This document shows, piece after piece, positions 20,714 through 32,600 of a stretch of DNA of 64,000 nucleotides. Source of the stretch: Holtermannia corniformis. Taxonomy: Eukaryota; Basidiomycota; Tremellomycetes; Holtermanniales. The notes beneath the pieces are model-generated. The model did no database searches and was not told where the DNA came from. It saw only the letters and a list, made by a program, of their open reading frames with translations. The position numbers and the translations under genes were made by a program. The stretch lies in NCBI GenBank assembly GCA_001599935.1, contig BCIJ01000011.1, positions 364,252-428,251 on the forward strand, read 5' to 3'. The first letter of the stretch is position 1, and every line of letters starts with the position of its first letter.

Positions 20714-21096
20714 ATGAGTGATACTTTGCCAGGAGAGAGTATGTCGGATGGAGAAACACCGTTCGTCGGTCGTTCGATGCGAGCGCGACGAAAAGTCAAA
20801 GCAAGACTTGGCACAGGGTCGCAAGTCCGTGCACTGCAGCGCCATCGTCTTGGTGCTGGAGCTGGCAAACGTGGACATGGCGGAGAGAGGCTACGCAAGC
20901 TCGGTGAGGTGATAAGGGCTATGAAAAGACAAGGTGTACATCTAACGCCTACTCAGTTCTGCTGTTGATCGGGTTGTCCTTGTTCCTGATCGCCTACTGG
21001 ACTTGGCGGCTCTCGCGCCGCATCCAACATGGGATCCGACTGCGACCTGCGTCAGATTCTCAGCCTTCAGTGCACGACTTCAAGTCGGAGTTATGA
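20714..21096 (+). CDS. Small basic single-pass membrane protein, unidentified
   Basis: Exon 1 (20714-20903) encodes an acidic start MSDTLPGESMSDGE and then a strongly basic stretch with many Arg and Lys. A 53-nt intron (20904-20956, GTGAGG..CAG with CTAAC branch site) joins in phase 1 to a second exon with one hydrophobic helix VLLLIGLSLFLIAYWTWRL, a short basic segment and a tail ending DFKSEL, stop TGA at 21094-21096. The product is about 108 residues. The intron phase fits only this frame; the two others give an early stop. The C-terminal SEL is not an ER-retention HDEL/KDEL match. I do not recognise a family. A basic N-terminus before one helix would put the N-terminus in the cytosol. Confidence 0.5.
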
Positions 21097-21121
21097 AGAA
21101 AGCGGTGATATGTTGCATCGC

Positions 21122-23519
21122 CTACTCGTCATGCCATCGGTGACGGATCCCGTCAGATGGGTTCACCTCTTCCCACTTCAATAGTAGCCGCCCAACATCA
21201 GCCTTGAGCGCCTCCAGCCGCGTCCGATCTCCCTCCTCTACCTTCAAGTTTGACAACACTCTCTCGATCGCCCGCTCGACATCGAGCAGTAGCGTCAAAG
21301 CCCACTGCAATGCCTTGCGCTGGCTGGGGCTGAGACGCCCCACGTCGGCCACCGATCCGGTAACGAGCGAGAGGCGGATCGAGCCTGGCAGTTCTTCGCT
21401 TGTCGCGAGGCGGCCTTGACGAGCAGCGTCATCCTGTATGGCTCCACGCCGAGCCAGCATTGCACGCCGCTCCTCGGGGTTCGGACCCGGGATCCACGTC
21501 CACTGCCCAGAGGGAAAGTGCTCGAACACGCGTAAAGCTTGCAGTGTCGTCTCGGCGCTAGCGTTCAAGCTCGTTTTGATAACCAACGCCATCAGTTCGG
21601 CGTCGGCGCGCCGTGGCTGTGTCACGATCCACTTTGCGCCTCGGGCGTCCCTAACGCCAGGCTTGTGCTCGGCGGCGTACTCGCTTCCGACACGGCCGTG
21701 CTCGATACCGCCCGGCAACTGTGTCATCTTGCGGAACACGAACATTGCCGAACGCCAATCCTTGGCCCAGCGAGCAGCGTTCAGCAACGACCGCCAGACC
21801 GACACGGGCCAGCCGTCCTCGCCGACACTCGGTGGCTGGTACGAATCAATCACCTCGAGGCCGGCCGCAATGTCGCGATTCTCGGAGAACGCGGTGATAC
21901 ACATGGAGAGGAACGGGAGATCGGCCTCGGAGGTGATGGCGTGGTCGGCAAGGAAGAGGTGTGCATAGTGCGATGCGTGATCATACTTCTTGGCCGAGAG
22001 CACAAGGCGGAGAATGGTCGTGGCGCTTCGGACGTTGAGCGGGAGGGTAGGAAGGGAGGCGAGCGCGGTCGAGGGAGGTGGTCGAGGCGCAGTGGCACTC
22101 ACGCCAGGTGTAGATAGATCATACAGTGTCGGGATCAGGTCCATGGCAAACTTTTGATCCTCCCAGCGGCCATGCACTAGGCAAGCGATAGCTTGTGTTG
22201 CAAGGATTGGATCAATCTGCCGTCTCCGTTGTTGTTTCTCTGACAGACTAACGTCCGACGTTCGGAATTGTCGTACCGCCTGATCCCACAGCGCGCGAGC
22301 CGTGACACCGACTGGAGCCTCCTTGCCCTGCGTGGGCTGCTCTTGCGACGGCGCAAGTGCCCTGAGCATGGTCGTATACGTCACAGAGTCGGGTGATAGC
22401 GGTCCTGAACGGTCCAGCGAGAAGAAGACGCGCTGCATCTCGGTCCACAGCCCGTTATGGGCACAGAATTGCAGATACGCATTGACGGGCTGCACGTCGA
22501 CCTCGTCAGGCGGTTCAAAGCGGCGGTGACGCCCCGGCATTGCGTCGTCTTCAGGATCTTCGACTTCACGGTTCGAAAGTCGCAGACCGATCTCGGTCGC
22601 CGCGACTGGTGGTTGGCTAGCGAGCGCACGAAGATGTTTCATGGCCATGTCGAAGATCAGCGTAGCTCGCGAGAGTGCGCGGGGTTCTGCTCGTTGCTGA
22701 GGAATCGTGACGGTGGGTCTCTTTTGGGGCAGATAGCTGCTGAGCAGCGCGGTATATGTCCGGGTCGATGGTTTGATGCCTCTCTTCTTCATCTGCCGCA
22801 TGTCAGCTACGTCGTCAAGGCAGCGGTGTACGCACATCATTGAACAGTCTGAATTGCCTGTCCAGCATGCCCTCCTTGCCGACAAGTTGCAGCAGCTGAT
22901 TCCATACAACTACATTCTGCGCCTGAGGCGCGGCGCTGCGTACGATAGCCGATGCCGCCTCGATCTCCTTCACACCCAATCTCCCCGCGCGCGTAGTCTG
23001 TGTCACATACTTGCGAAGCTTGTCGGCCGTGATGAATGGGTCTGTCACTTCGCGAGGAAGCAGTGGCGGGGGTGATGGTGAAGCCGAAGGGGTCTCAAAG
23101 CGTGATGCGACAAACTTTTTGATCTGCGACGGATACTTGAGCGACCTTGATGGTCGTCTTGGGAGATCATCCCCAAAGACCTGCTGCAACCGTCGAATTG
23201 AAGGTTTCTTGCCCAGCTTGGCTGCCTCTCGCCGTCGATCGTCTGTTTCCCGCCGAGCAGATCCTCGTGCGTTTTCCCCTTCTAGTAGCTTTTCAAAGTC
23301 GTCGAAGCGATCGACAGCTTTGCCTTTGCCACTGCGAACTGCTTCACGGAGCTGTTCTTTGCGTGCTCCTAGATGCAAGCTATGAGGTCGGCTTTTGCTC
23401 TCGTAGCTGGCCTTGACACCGAACGGCGCAGCAGAGGGTGTCGAAGAATGTATGGCTCGACTAAGCAGCGGGCCGCAGGCCCTGCATGAAGGACCAGCAA
23501 CCTGTCGAGCTGCGAGCAT
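21122..23519 (-). CDS. Mitochondrial pentatricopeptide-repeat (PPR) protein
   Basis: The N-terminus (MLAARQVAGPSCRACGPLLSR, then AIHSSTPS) is a likely mitochondrial presequence. A charged linker follows, then helices with VWNQLLQLVGKEGMLDRQFRLFND. An intron near 22830 joins this to MKKRGIKPSTRTYTALLSSY, a good PPR motif. Further helical pairs hold VNAYLQFCAHNGLWTEMQRV, PDSVTYTTMLRAL, SATTILRLVLSAKKYDHASH and VWRSLLNAARWAKDWRSAM, consistent with degenerate PPR repeats. The end is GIRHRWHDE with stop at 21122-21124, giving about 780 residues. Such proteins bind organellar RNA and act in rRNA assembly, mRNA stability or translation; the target is unknown. Three TAGGTAYGC motifs lie just upstream of the start. 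Confidence 0.8.
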
Positions 23520-23861
23520 TGCTTGGAAATGGTGAAACGACGAGCCGTCAGTTGAAACTTGGTCCTGTGGCCTACACCGAAGCTGCGAACATAGGTATGC
23601 GAATAGGTACGCGAGGCCACTTAGGTATGCCAAAGTGGGGGTTTGCTAAAGCGCCAACGCCGACCATTCCCGCTGTTCGCAGCGCAGTGGTGACAGTGTA
23701 GCCACGTAGCAGCCATAGAGCCACCATTGACGGCTCGGCAGCAGCGGTGGTAATCAACAAGTGCAACCATAGCCGTTCATCGCAAGTGCGCATGCATCAC
23801 CAGACCACCATGCGATCTGTGTGTTACAATGATAGCATTTCCATCAAGCCGAAAGCATCTC
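23520..23861. other. Intergenic region upstream of the PPR gene
   Basis: This 342-bp stretch contains the PPR promoter and the 3' UTR of the GATA-finger gene. I see no supported ORF. Three copies of a 9-nt motif are annotated separately. Confidence 0.4.
23592..23630. repeat. Three TAGGTAYGC motifs upstream of the PPR gene
   Basis: Copies are TAGGTATGC at 23592-23600, TAGGTACGC at 23604-23612 and TAGGTATGC at 23622-23630. Read on the gene's strand they are GCRTACCTA. They lie 73-111 bp upstream of the start at 23519. The cluster is a candidate binding site array. Confidence 0.55.
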
Positions 23862-26800
23862 CTACTTTGCTGACGACGCCGCGTCTCCTGGTACGCTGCC
23901 AAGATCTTGACCTGATGCTGCTTTTGCCGTAGCCGGACTGGGAACAGGCGCTGATTTCTCAGCGTGTGTTTCGACCGGAATCACCTTTGATGCTGCATCG
24001 ACTTCACTGCCGTTTGGTGGGATGCGCTCCACTGGCGTCGCCGTTACCGTCCTGATTGGTGGACCAGTAAGCGCGCTCGAGGGAGTAGTGGGAGAGGCGG
24101 CGGCCGCAATAGTAGCGCCAGCCGCAGGGACTGCCACTACCCCCGGGGCATGACCCGGGGCCGCCAACGCTGTTGTTTGTTGGGGTGGTCGATTCGCGTC
24201 GACTGTCGGAGCCTCGGTCGGAACGGGTTTCACATCCCCGGCTTGCTCCTGCAGCTTGGTCTGTTTGGCGGCACCGGGTGCTACCAACGGACCCAGTGTG
24301 CCCGCCGAGTGTTTGTCACCGCAAGAGTTGCACACTGCCAGGTGTCAACTTTTGCCCGTTCACATCGTCGCGTTCACTCACGAGTCGACTTGCCACCCGG
24401 CCCTTTCCGCCAGACCCTGTATCGATCACTCCCGCATCCTTCGCAGATCTTGCCAGCAAAGCTCCGCCCGCCATGCTTCTTCTTGCCATCCTCACTGACA
24501 GTCGCACCGGTGCTCTTGCGCCGTTTCACACCCTGACCCTTCAGCGCCGCCTTGCGCGCCTGCTCCTCGACGGCCTCATCGATCCCGTCAAACGACATTG
24601 GCATCTCGAATGCGACGGCGGGTGACATGCCAGACTTGCGCTTGCGAGGGTTCGCGGCTGCTGTTGGCTCATCGGACAGGTCGAGCTCGAGTTGAGACGT
24701 GTCTTCCATGCTGTCGCGGTATGCCGGCGGCGGGAGGCCAAAGCGAGAACGAGGGTAAATATTGTATGGCCGTGGAGCAAATCGGTCCGTCTCTGCCTAT
24801 GGAATATCAGCAAAAGTATCAATAGCCAGGTCGCAAGCTGCTCACATCAACAAGATCGGGTAGGACCTTCTCCAGTCGCTGCTTGATGAACACTCTGGGC
24901 GGTACGCGCTCCAACTTGCGTGCCAGCGTCAATCTCATATTGTGCATTCCAGTCAGTCCCACTCACTAGTTTTCGGAAAACATCAGCCTTGCGCTCCTCG
25001 CGCTCTGCAATAACCCGATCGCGCGCAGCTGCCTGCGCTTCCACCTCCTTACGAGCTTCCGCCGCCCGGCGCTCCTCTTGTCGGCGTTTCTCCTCCTCGG
25101 CAGCGCGCGTCAGTTTCTCGGCCGGTGAAAGGGCGGGATTCTGCGGCTGCGACGGTACTACCGGGGTTGGTTTCGGCAGATCAGGTAATGGGCCATACTC
25201 GTCCCGCTCAACCGTGTTGATGACGTTGAGCATTGCTTGCCATGTCCCGTCACGAATGCCGGTCAGTCGGATCGTAACGGGCTGTAGAGGACCTTGGGCA
25301 GGTAGAAGGGAGGTCGTGGCAAGCTTGATCGGCGGTGGATAGCTATCGATCGTTGCGGCGTGCGGCGTGGCCGTCGGTGGTTTGATGGTGGGCTGTGAGG
25401 GTGCATCGTTCGCAACGCCGCTTGGAGCTGAGGTGACTGCAGGAGCTGGGGTTGCAAGCAATGCAGGATGTACATTTGCAGTCGCAGGATTGGCAGTAGT
25501 GGGTGCAGGGGTAGACGGGGCAGCGCCGGCGGCGGCGACCGTGCCACTAGTAGTGGAGCCAGACGATCCGGCCATTGTTTGAGCTGATGCACCTTGGCCC
25601 GTTTGAGCAGCTGTCACCCCGACCACAGGGTTCGCGATTGGTGCATGTGGCTTGTGCGTCGCAGCAGGCTTGGGCTTTGCAGGCCAATTTGGCGTCTCCC
25701 ACGAGCCGGTTGGCACCAGCAACGAAATCAGCACCGTGCCCGGCTTGGGTCTCGGTATTTCATCCGGCTGCTCATCATCCATCGAATCCTCAACATTACC
25801 AGACAGTGTAGGGAACGACGTTGCGTGCTGTTGTCGTCGTACTCGAGTTGGCTCGGCCGCATGAGGTCGTGGCACGCGAGAAATGTATGAGCCAGAGCCC
25901 AGAGGGATCAAAAACTTGTCTGTTGGTGTGTCGCGAAAGCTGATGACAAGGAAAGGCAATGGCGGAAGCTGAGGGACGCGGGCTGGCAGTGGTGTAGGTC
26001 TGATTGTCAATTGCGGCGGCTGTGTGACCGTGGCAGTCTGTTCAATCTTGACAGGTTGTGCACTTGGCTGCGTCGTGCCGATACCATTAGCAGGCGCATT
26101 CGTCTTGACAGGTGACGTCGCGGCAGGTGTAGTTGCGCCGGTCGTAGCAGGACTCGAAGCAGCCGATGGGCCGGCAGGTGGTGTCGCGACCGGCGTGACT
26201 GGGCTGGCCGAAATGGGCTTGACGGCAGTCGAAGCCGTAGAAGAGCCAGCAGCCGGCGCAGTAGCCTTGACAGGTGACGTTTTAGCAAGAGGGTTGGCGG
26301 CTGCACTTGTCTTCGCCTCTGCTGCCAATTGCGCCTGGAGCGTGGACACGACGCGACCGAGTTTCGCAAGCTCATCCTTGGTGGCCTCGTGCTTGGCGGC
26401 CTTGTGGATCAGAGTCGCAAGCCAGGGGTTCTGACCCGCTGCTTGATTCACTTTTTGTATCAGCGTCATGGGCTAAGAAGATGAGGATCAGCGGGGAGCG
26501 AATGAGTATACAACATACAATGTCGGACGGCTTGGGATAATGGAGTCCAGACGGCGTTGGGCGCTTTGCCAACTCTTGCTGCTTTCTTTCCCTTTCCTTG
26601 CGTTCCCTCTCCTTGCGTTGTGCCTCAAAGTCGATCGCACCTGCTCGGTCTCGTACAAACCTGCCGACCCAGATTGCCACACCTTCGTACTGAACTGGGC
26701 CAACTTCCAAGCCGCACCACCCAATGCAGTCGAGCTCATGCGCAGGAGGACCAGGAACATCGTCGACTGGCGTTGGAGGCGCTTGCTGAGCAGGCTTTTG

Positions 26801-27286
26801 CTTGCCCTTGCCGCCTGTTGGAGAAGGTGCGGCTGGTCCGACCTGTATTGTGGAGGATGGATAGTATTCCGGTGCACCGTGTGCACGGACTCGATGGCGA
26901 TTTTGCTTTGGATGACTGAAGACTCTTGGTAGCAGGTGTGTTGTGTGTCGCTGTCGTGTAGCCGTCAAAGAGTGGGCGAGCGTCAAGCTGTATTTGGTGT
27001 CAGCATACCATGGTAGACCGGAATCCGCCAATGTTCACCTCTGCGAGATATCAAGCAGTTGAACATTTGAAAGTAGCACTTCAGACTCTTGCTCTTGCAC
27101 CACAATCTCCTGGCCGTCAACCTCCTTCCCTTGGGCAGGCTCGTCCCTCCACGCGACTTCATAGCCATCGTCGTTCCACCGCTGAGGCTGACTTGACGTC
27201 GGCAGCTGGACCGTCTTGGAGCCTGACGCGACTGGCCATGCTGTAGGTTGCTGGACTGGGTATGATCTGAGTACGCCCAGTGGCAT
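23862..27286 (-). CDS. Long Pro/Ala/Thr-rich protein with C-terminal GATA-type zinc finger
   Basis: The finger reads ICEGCGSDRYRVWRKGPGGK then ST|LCNSCGD, a CX2CX18CX2C GATA-type site split by an intron between T and L. Upstream of it the gene runs through several exons with short introns. An N-terminal part has VQLPTSSQ and GYEVAWRDEP. A middle part has EYYPSSTIQVG, CIGWCGLEVGPVQYEGVAIW and a Glu/Arg/Lys-rich helix. A helical stretch reads MTLIQKVNQAAGQNPWLATL. Then come FLVISFRDTPTDKFLIPLG, long P/A/T-rich linkers, a charged helix (EKLTRAAEEEKRRQEERR) and VPPRVFIKQRLEKVLPDLVD. An intron joins that to ETDRFAPRPYNIYPRSRFGL and the finger exon in the same frame, so I call one gene, not two. 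It is probably a nuclear, chromatin-linked regulator of about 1,050 residues. The start at 27286 is the least certain point. Confidence 0.72.
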
Positions 27287-27475
27287 GGTATGGTATCACA
27301 ACGTAGTTTGAGCCACCGCACTGAGCAACGCGCTCCGAACAGGCAGATATCCACGAGGGATAGGCGTCCCCGCGTGAGCCTATTAACAAAAAGCACATGG
27401 AGTGTCTTCGGTGGAGGTCTGAAACGCTCCGAAGATGCTTTCCTTCCTCCAGTTGCTCAGTGCAGACTTACAAAA
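27287..27475. promoter_or_regulatory. Divergent promoter between GATA-finger and synthetase genes
   Basis: This 189-bp stretch separates two divergent starts. CGCTCCGA occurs twice, near 27330 and near 27425. Otherwise I see nothing specific. Confidence 0.35.
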
Positions 27476-29436
27476 ATGCCCTTCACCTTCCCGCTGCTGC
27501 AGGCGATACACCAGCGTGCCTCGGAAGCACCCTACGCCCTCGCTATTTATGATGTGCCGTACAACCGGCGCGTAAGCTACGGCAAGCTGGTGCAAGACGT
27601 TGCGATCCTAGCAACGTCATTGCTCGACTTGCGCAGCACAGACGATCTGAAAGAGACGCGCGTGGTCATACTCGCCAACAAGGGCTACCTCGTACCGCTT
27701 GCGCTGCTTGCTGTTTGGGCGAGTGGTGGGCTCGCCCTGCCAGTACTTCCTGGACAGCCACTACCGGAGCAGTCCTACCAACTTGAGAACTCGGGGGCCA
27801 CGCTCATACTCGCCGATGACATGAACTGGGCGCGTGCAGAGGAGCTCCAGAAGTCATCTCGAGATGTTGAGCGCACCGTGCAACTAGTTCGGCTTGAGGA
27901 ACCGGATCCTGCTTCGAAGCAGAGTGTGGAATATACGGAGCTGGCGGGCAAAAGACGGGCAATGATGCTGTATACCAGTGGGACCGTAAGCACTCGTCCA
28001 CTGTGACTTGGTTCGTGCTTACACATTTGACTGTACAGACGGGTCGCCCGAAGGGCGTTGTCACCAGACACTCGGCTCTGGCCGCGCAAGTAGGGAGCAT
28101 CTGTAAAGCGTGGCAATGGACTTCATCGGTACGCTCGAGAGCTTACTTACGTCAGCTTGCCAAGTCGCTGACAGGCATATACAGGATCATCTTCTGCATA
28201 TCCTACCACTGAACCACCTGCATGGGATCGTGGTTGCACTCCTCACAACGCTGTGGGCTGGCGCTGCCGTCGAGCTCTGGGAAAAGTTCGACGGTCCGGC
28301 CATTTGGCGACGCTGGATCAACGAGGACGGCAAAGAGCCAGTCACACTGTTCTTTGGCGTGCCAACGGTCTACTGTAAGTCGATTTCCTCAAGTAACCCT
28401 CAGCTCAAACGATCCAGCCCGCCTCATCGCCGCGCACCAAACGACACTCTCTGACGCTGAGCAGAAGAGAGCTACAGAAGCGTCTAAAACGCTACGCTTA
28501 CAGGTGTCGGGCTCGGCCCCGCTTCCAGAGGCTGTCAAGAAGGCTTGGGAGGTTGAGCCTGGGATCGGCGGCGGCCAAGTACTTTTGGAGCGGTACGGGA
28601 TGACTGAGACCGGGATCATCGCTGGCGGTGGATGGGATGACGAGGACAGAATCAAGGTCGGTCATCTCGACAAAAGAGAATGATGCGGCTGAGGGACTGG
28701 AAATGCGTAGGGTCATGTTGGCAAGCCATTGCCTGGCGTCCAGATGCGCCTATGGAGTGAAGAGTCAAACACGGAAATCACGGCCGACGACGAAGCTGGT
28801 GAAGTTCATGTCACCGGTCCCGGGATCTTTGTCGAGTGCGTCGCCTATGCATCCCCCGAGTAGAGCTCACGGTCATCCACTAGGTATTGGAACCTACCCG
28901 AAGCGACCGCCAAAGAGTTTACGCCCGACGGCTGGTTCAAGACGGGAGACGTCGCTGTCCGCCGTCACGTTAGATCAGACGGACGGGGTCAGTACAAGAT
29001 CCTAGGCCGCAACAGCGCAGACATCATCAAGAGTGGCGGGGAAAAGCTGAGCGCGATCGAGATTGAGACAGCGATCTTGGAGCTGGAAGGGATGCGGGAT
29101 TGCGCGGTTGTTGGTGTGCCGGACGAGGAATGGGGTCAAGTGGTGGGATCAACTTTGCATTTTATGTGTATACAAGAGGTACTGACGCGGTCACAGGTTG
29201 GAGTATGCCTCGTGACGGATCATCCGGACACGACGGTCGCATCTCTGCGTACCGCGCTACGTCCGATCCTGGCCAATTACAAGCTCCCGCGCAAGCTCAA
29301 GCTATATGACGAGATTCCAAGAAACGTGAGCAGCTTGACTGGTATAGTGGCTGATACCTACTGACCTGTGTTCTGGTAGGGAATGGGCAAGGTGCAAAAG
29401 AAATTGCTGGTCCAGCAGGCGTTCCCGACGGCGTGA
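27476..29436 (+). CDS. Malonyl-CoA synthetase-like acyl-CoA ligase (ACSF3 type)
   Basis: This is an adenylate-forming enzyme of the ANL superfamily. The order of motifs is complete: YTSGTTGRPKGVVTRHSAL (P-loop; the T|TG is joined across an intron), LPLNHLHGIVVALLTTLWAG, FFGVPTVY, LQVSGSAPLPEAV, ERYGMTETG (A5), GWFKTGDVA (A7 with the D), KILGRNSADIIKSGGEKLSA (A8) and GMGKVQKK (A10 lysine region). The short N-terminus and RYGMTE box, with the whole chain near 580 residues, fit malonate-CoA ligases (ACSF3-like), which supply malonyl-CoA for mitochondrial fatty-acid synthesis. No strong mitochondrial presequence is obvious (MPFTFPLLQAIHQRA could be a weak one). Eight or so introns are present. 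Another medium-chain acyl-CoA ligase is possible. Confidence 0.85.
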
Positions 29437-29641
29437 GGTTAGGTGCCACATTGCGTGCCTGGGAGCTTGAACCAAACAACCGATGAACCATTCGACACTG
29501 CTGTCGCTCACGGGAACGATGCTCCTATGACACGTATCTGCTGCAAGAAGAGGTTGGGTACTCGTGCCCTGGCTTGCCATCGACACTCGCAAAGCCGTCT
29601 CTGCAGAGACCGCTAGTCTACTACGCTTAAGTGAGGGGGAC

Positions 29642-32600
29642 ATGCATCGCCGGGACCCCTCGAGTACAGCGAAGTCGTACCATTCAGCTCAACGACTACC
29701 CGTCGCACAGACCCAGCGCGACCCAAAGCATGTTCCGATGTCGGTCACGGGCTCAAGTACGGCTCTGGTTGCCGCAATAGCCGTTGCTTTGCTGTCCATC
29801 CTGGCCGTCCGTGCGTCTTGGCTCGTGCTCGTGCTCTTCGCCATCAGCACCCCTTTAGCCCTGGTAACGCTGGTGCTTGCAGCCGGCGCATGTTTGGATA
29901 GTCTGGCAAAAGATCGAGATGGAGCTCGTCGCGCTCAGACGAGGACTCGACGAGCGTTCACGTCATTGGCCTTCACAACTCCTTCAGCTTGGTCTGCTGG
30001 TCTCACCCGCTTGTCCTGGGAAGGTTCTCCTCAGGTAGCGACGCCGCTGCATCCTCATGCATCACAAGACTTCACAGACAAGGTGGACGAGTTACTCTCG
30101 TTGATCAAGCGGGACTTCATCACTCCGTGGTATACTCGCCTATCGCCCCTGCCCGCCTTTCCCAATGCCGTCGACCACACGATTCGATCAAGCTTGGCTT
30201 CGCTAGTGGACCAGGCCGAAAAGGTCGACTGGGTCACGCTCGCTGTTTCCCGCATCGTGCCCATAATGCATGATCATCTGCGACACTTCAAGACGGTAGA
30301 AATCACCCAAACGACCTCGCTCGGTAATCCCGCTTTGCCCCTCGCCTTGCCGATCAATCCACATCCCGCACTGGCGCCCCAGCATACACCATCGCTTGCC
30401 CCACTTGCTATCGAGGCTCATTTGCGCGATGTCGCGGGGCGCATCCTCGACACCATATTGCCACCGAAGGAACGCGCTAGCCCTGTTGTGCAACTGATGG
30501 CCAAAGAGCTCGTGACCCGAATGGTATTGTTGCCTGTCGTCGAAATGCTCTCAGATGGCGACTTTTGGAATAGAATGATCCAAGAAAAGGGCAAGCAATA
30601 TTTGGATGAGCAGTGAGTTCTACCGATCCTCGATTGCTTTCGTACTGACATCGGACAGAAAGCGGGTGACCAAATTCCTGTCCGTGCTCGCATCTACCTC
30701 AGATGCGCAACACAAGCCACGGGACCCGCAAACCCCGCCACGAACTGCCAAGATCCGGAGCTACGCAAGCATCTCTATGACATCAACACCCAGAGAGTTC
30801 GATAGCTTCTTGCGGTCCATTGCCAAAGTCAAAGGCTTGGGCGACGCTCGACGTTATAGGGCCGATATCGAGAGGGAAACTAGGCGTGCGCGCGAGCGCC
30901 TGCAACGTGCAGATGGCGGAGCAGCTGCTGCCAACGCAAGGGACCATATCGAAAGGCTGGAAAGAGCCAAGCATGTTATCGACCGGAGAATTGAGCACCT
31001 GGGTGGCGATAGCAGACCTGTACGTGTTAATCTAGTGCTCTAGCAGTAAGGCTGACCCAGGGACAGAAGGCCGTTAGCACAACGGCAATTTCTCTGGCTG
31101 ATGGTTCCCTGCCTGAAGTCAACCTTCAAGCAATTCTTGCCAATCAATTGTCGAGTTCTGCTTGGCTCGAGCATATGGATCGCCGAGGACGCGCGAATCT
31201 CGTCCAATTCTGGATCCTTGTGGAGAGCCTCAAAGATCCACTCGAAGCGCAACCTGACCCATTGGGCGCCAACGACTACTTTAATATTGGACGCACCTCA
31301 CTGGAAGCGTCGCGATCGTCTAGTGATCATTCCATCGGCTCTGGACTCGTCATGATACCGCCATCAGACGCGGCACAAAACACTTTTCGCGAGGACGTCG
31401 AGACCCTATGGGACACCTACTTTCGCGACAACGTCGTTCCCGTGCCTGATCACTTGCGCGAGCCCATTCGCGACTATGTCCAATCATTCAACACATCGGG
31501 CGCAGGTGGCAGCAACACTGCGGCAGTAGCCGCGGCTCGAAGGGCTCTCTTCGCAGCGCAGAGCCATGTCTTTAAGCAGATGGAGGAGGACGACTGGGAT
31601 GATTTCCGAAAGAGTGAACTGTATCTCAAAGCGGCTGCAGAGCACGTTCAAACTCATCACATGTCCCCACCGCAACCGGGCGTTACTCTCCCTTTATCGC
31701 CCCGGTCGATTCATGGTAGTCAGCTCAGTCCGCTACCACTGCCCGTTTCAAAGCGGCTCACGCCAGATCGATCGACATCCGCAGGGCCCAGTACTTCGCC
31801 ATTTGCGCTGTTTAGTCGCATATCGGCAGCTGCTTCCCCGCGGCCTTTGCTCGGCAAGTCGCCCACCCCGGACCCCCCGCGTCCCTCGATATCACCAACA
31901 AAATCAAGTTTCGGTGACATTTCCGAATTGACATCACCGATCTCCAAACGGCCATTTGTGCGCGGAGTCACATGGGCTGCCTCAAATACTCGAGCCGCAG
32001 CTACCTTGCAGGAAACGGCCTCACCTAGAACTGCGCCTGAGCCGCTGCAGGCTGTGGAAGACCGCGCCCCACTGTTTGATAGTGAGACGGATGACGAGGA
32101 AGACAGTGAAGAAGCTCGGCTACGCATCTCACGAAGACAACAAGAAGACCTCACGGCCGCACTCACAACGATCATCGCTGGAGATGACCACGACTCTCAG
32201 CTCGAAGGCGAACAGGTCACGCCTTTGCCAGGACCCATACCTTCCCCGGCCTCTTCCATGATCCTGCCAAAGCGCCCATCTACCATGACTTCGACAGTTT
32301 TTGCGGGCCGACATCTGTCCGGATCTCGGAGTGTAGAGGATATACGCAACACGTCCCAACCTGCACGGCTACGTGTGTCTTCCGCCGAAGTGCCACTGGT
32401 CACAACGCCGGTGACATTACACGATCGACGTGACGATGACGATACGTCGGACGAAGAAGCTGATGGACGCATCAATCTCGTAAGGCAAGCCGTGCCAGAC
32501 TTTCGAGAGCAGCCTATACACATCGCTATCGCTAAGCTGCGCGAACTGGAAGAATACCACTTGCAGCAGAGCAAACAACTGCAAAGCTTCATGGACATCG

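Noticed and set aside
23862..24709. Stand-alone GATA-finger gene starting at 24709
   Set aside because: The upstream exon joins in frame across a good intron, so one longer gene is more likely.
24847..27286. Assignment of the long GATA-finger protein to SWC3 or Ams2/Spt21
   Set aside because: The segments I can read do not match what I know of either family.
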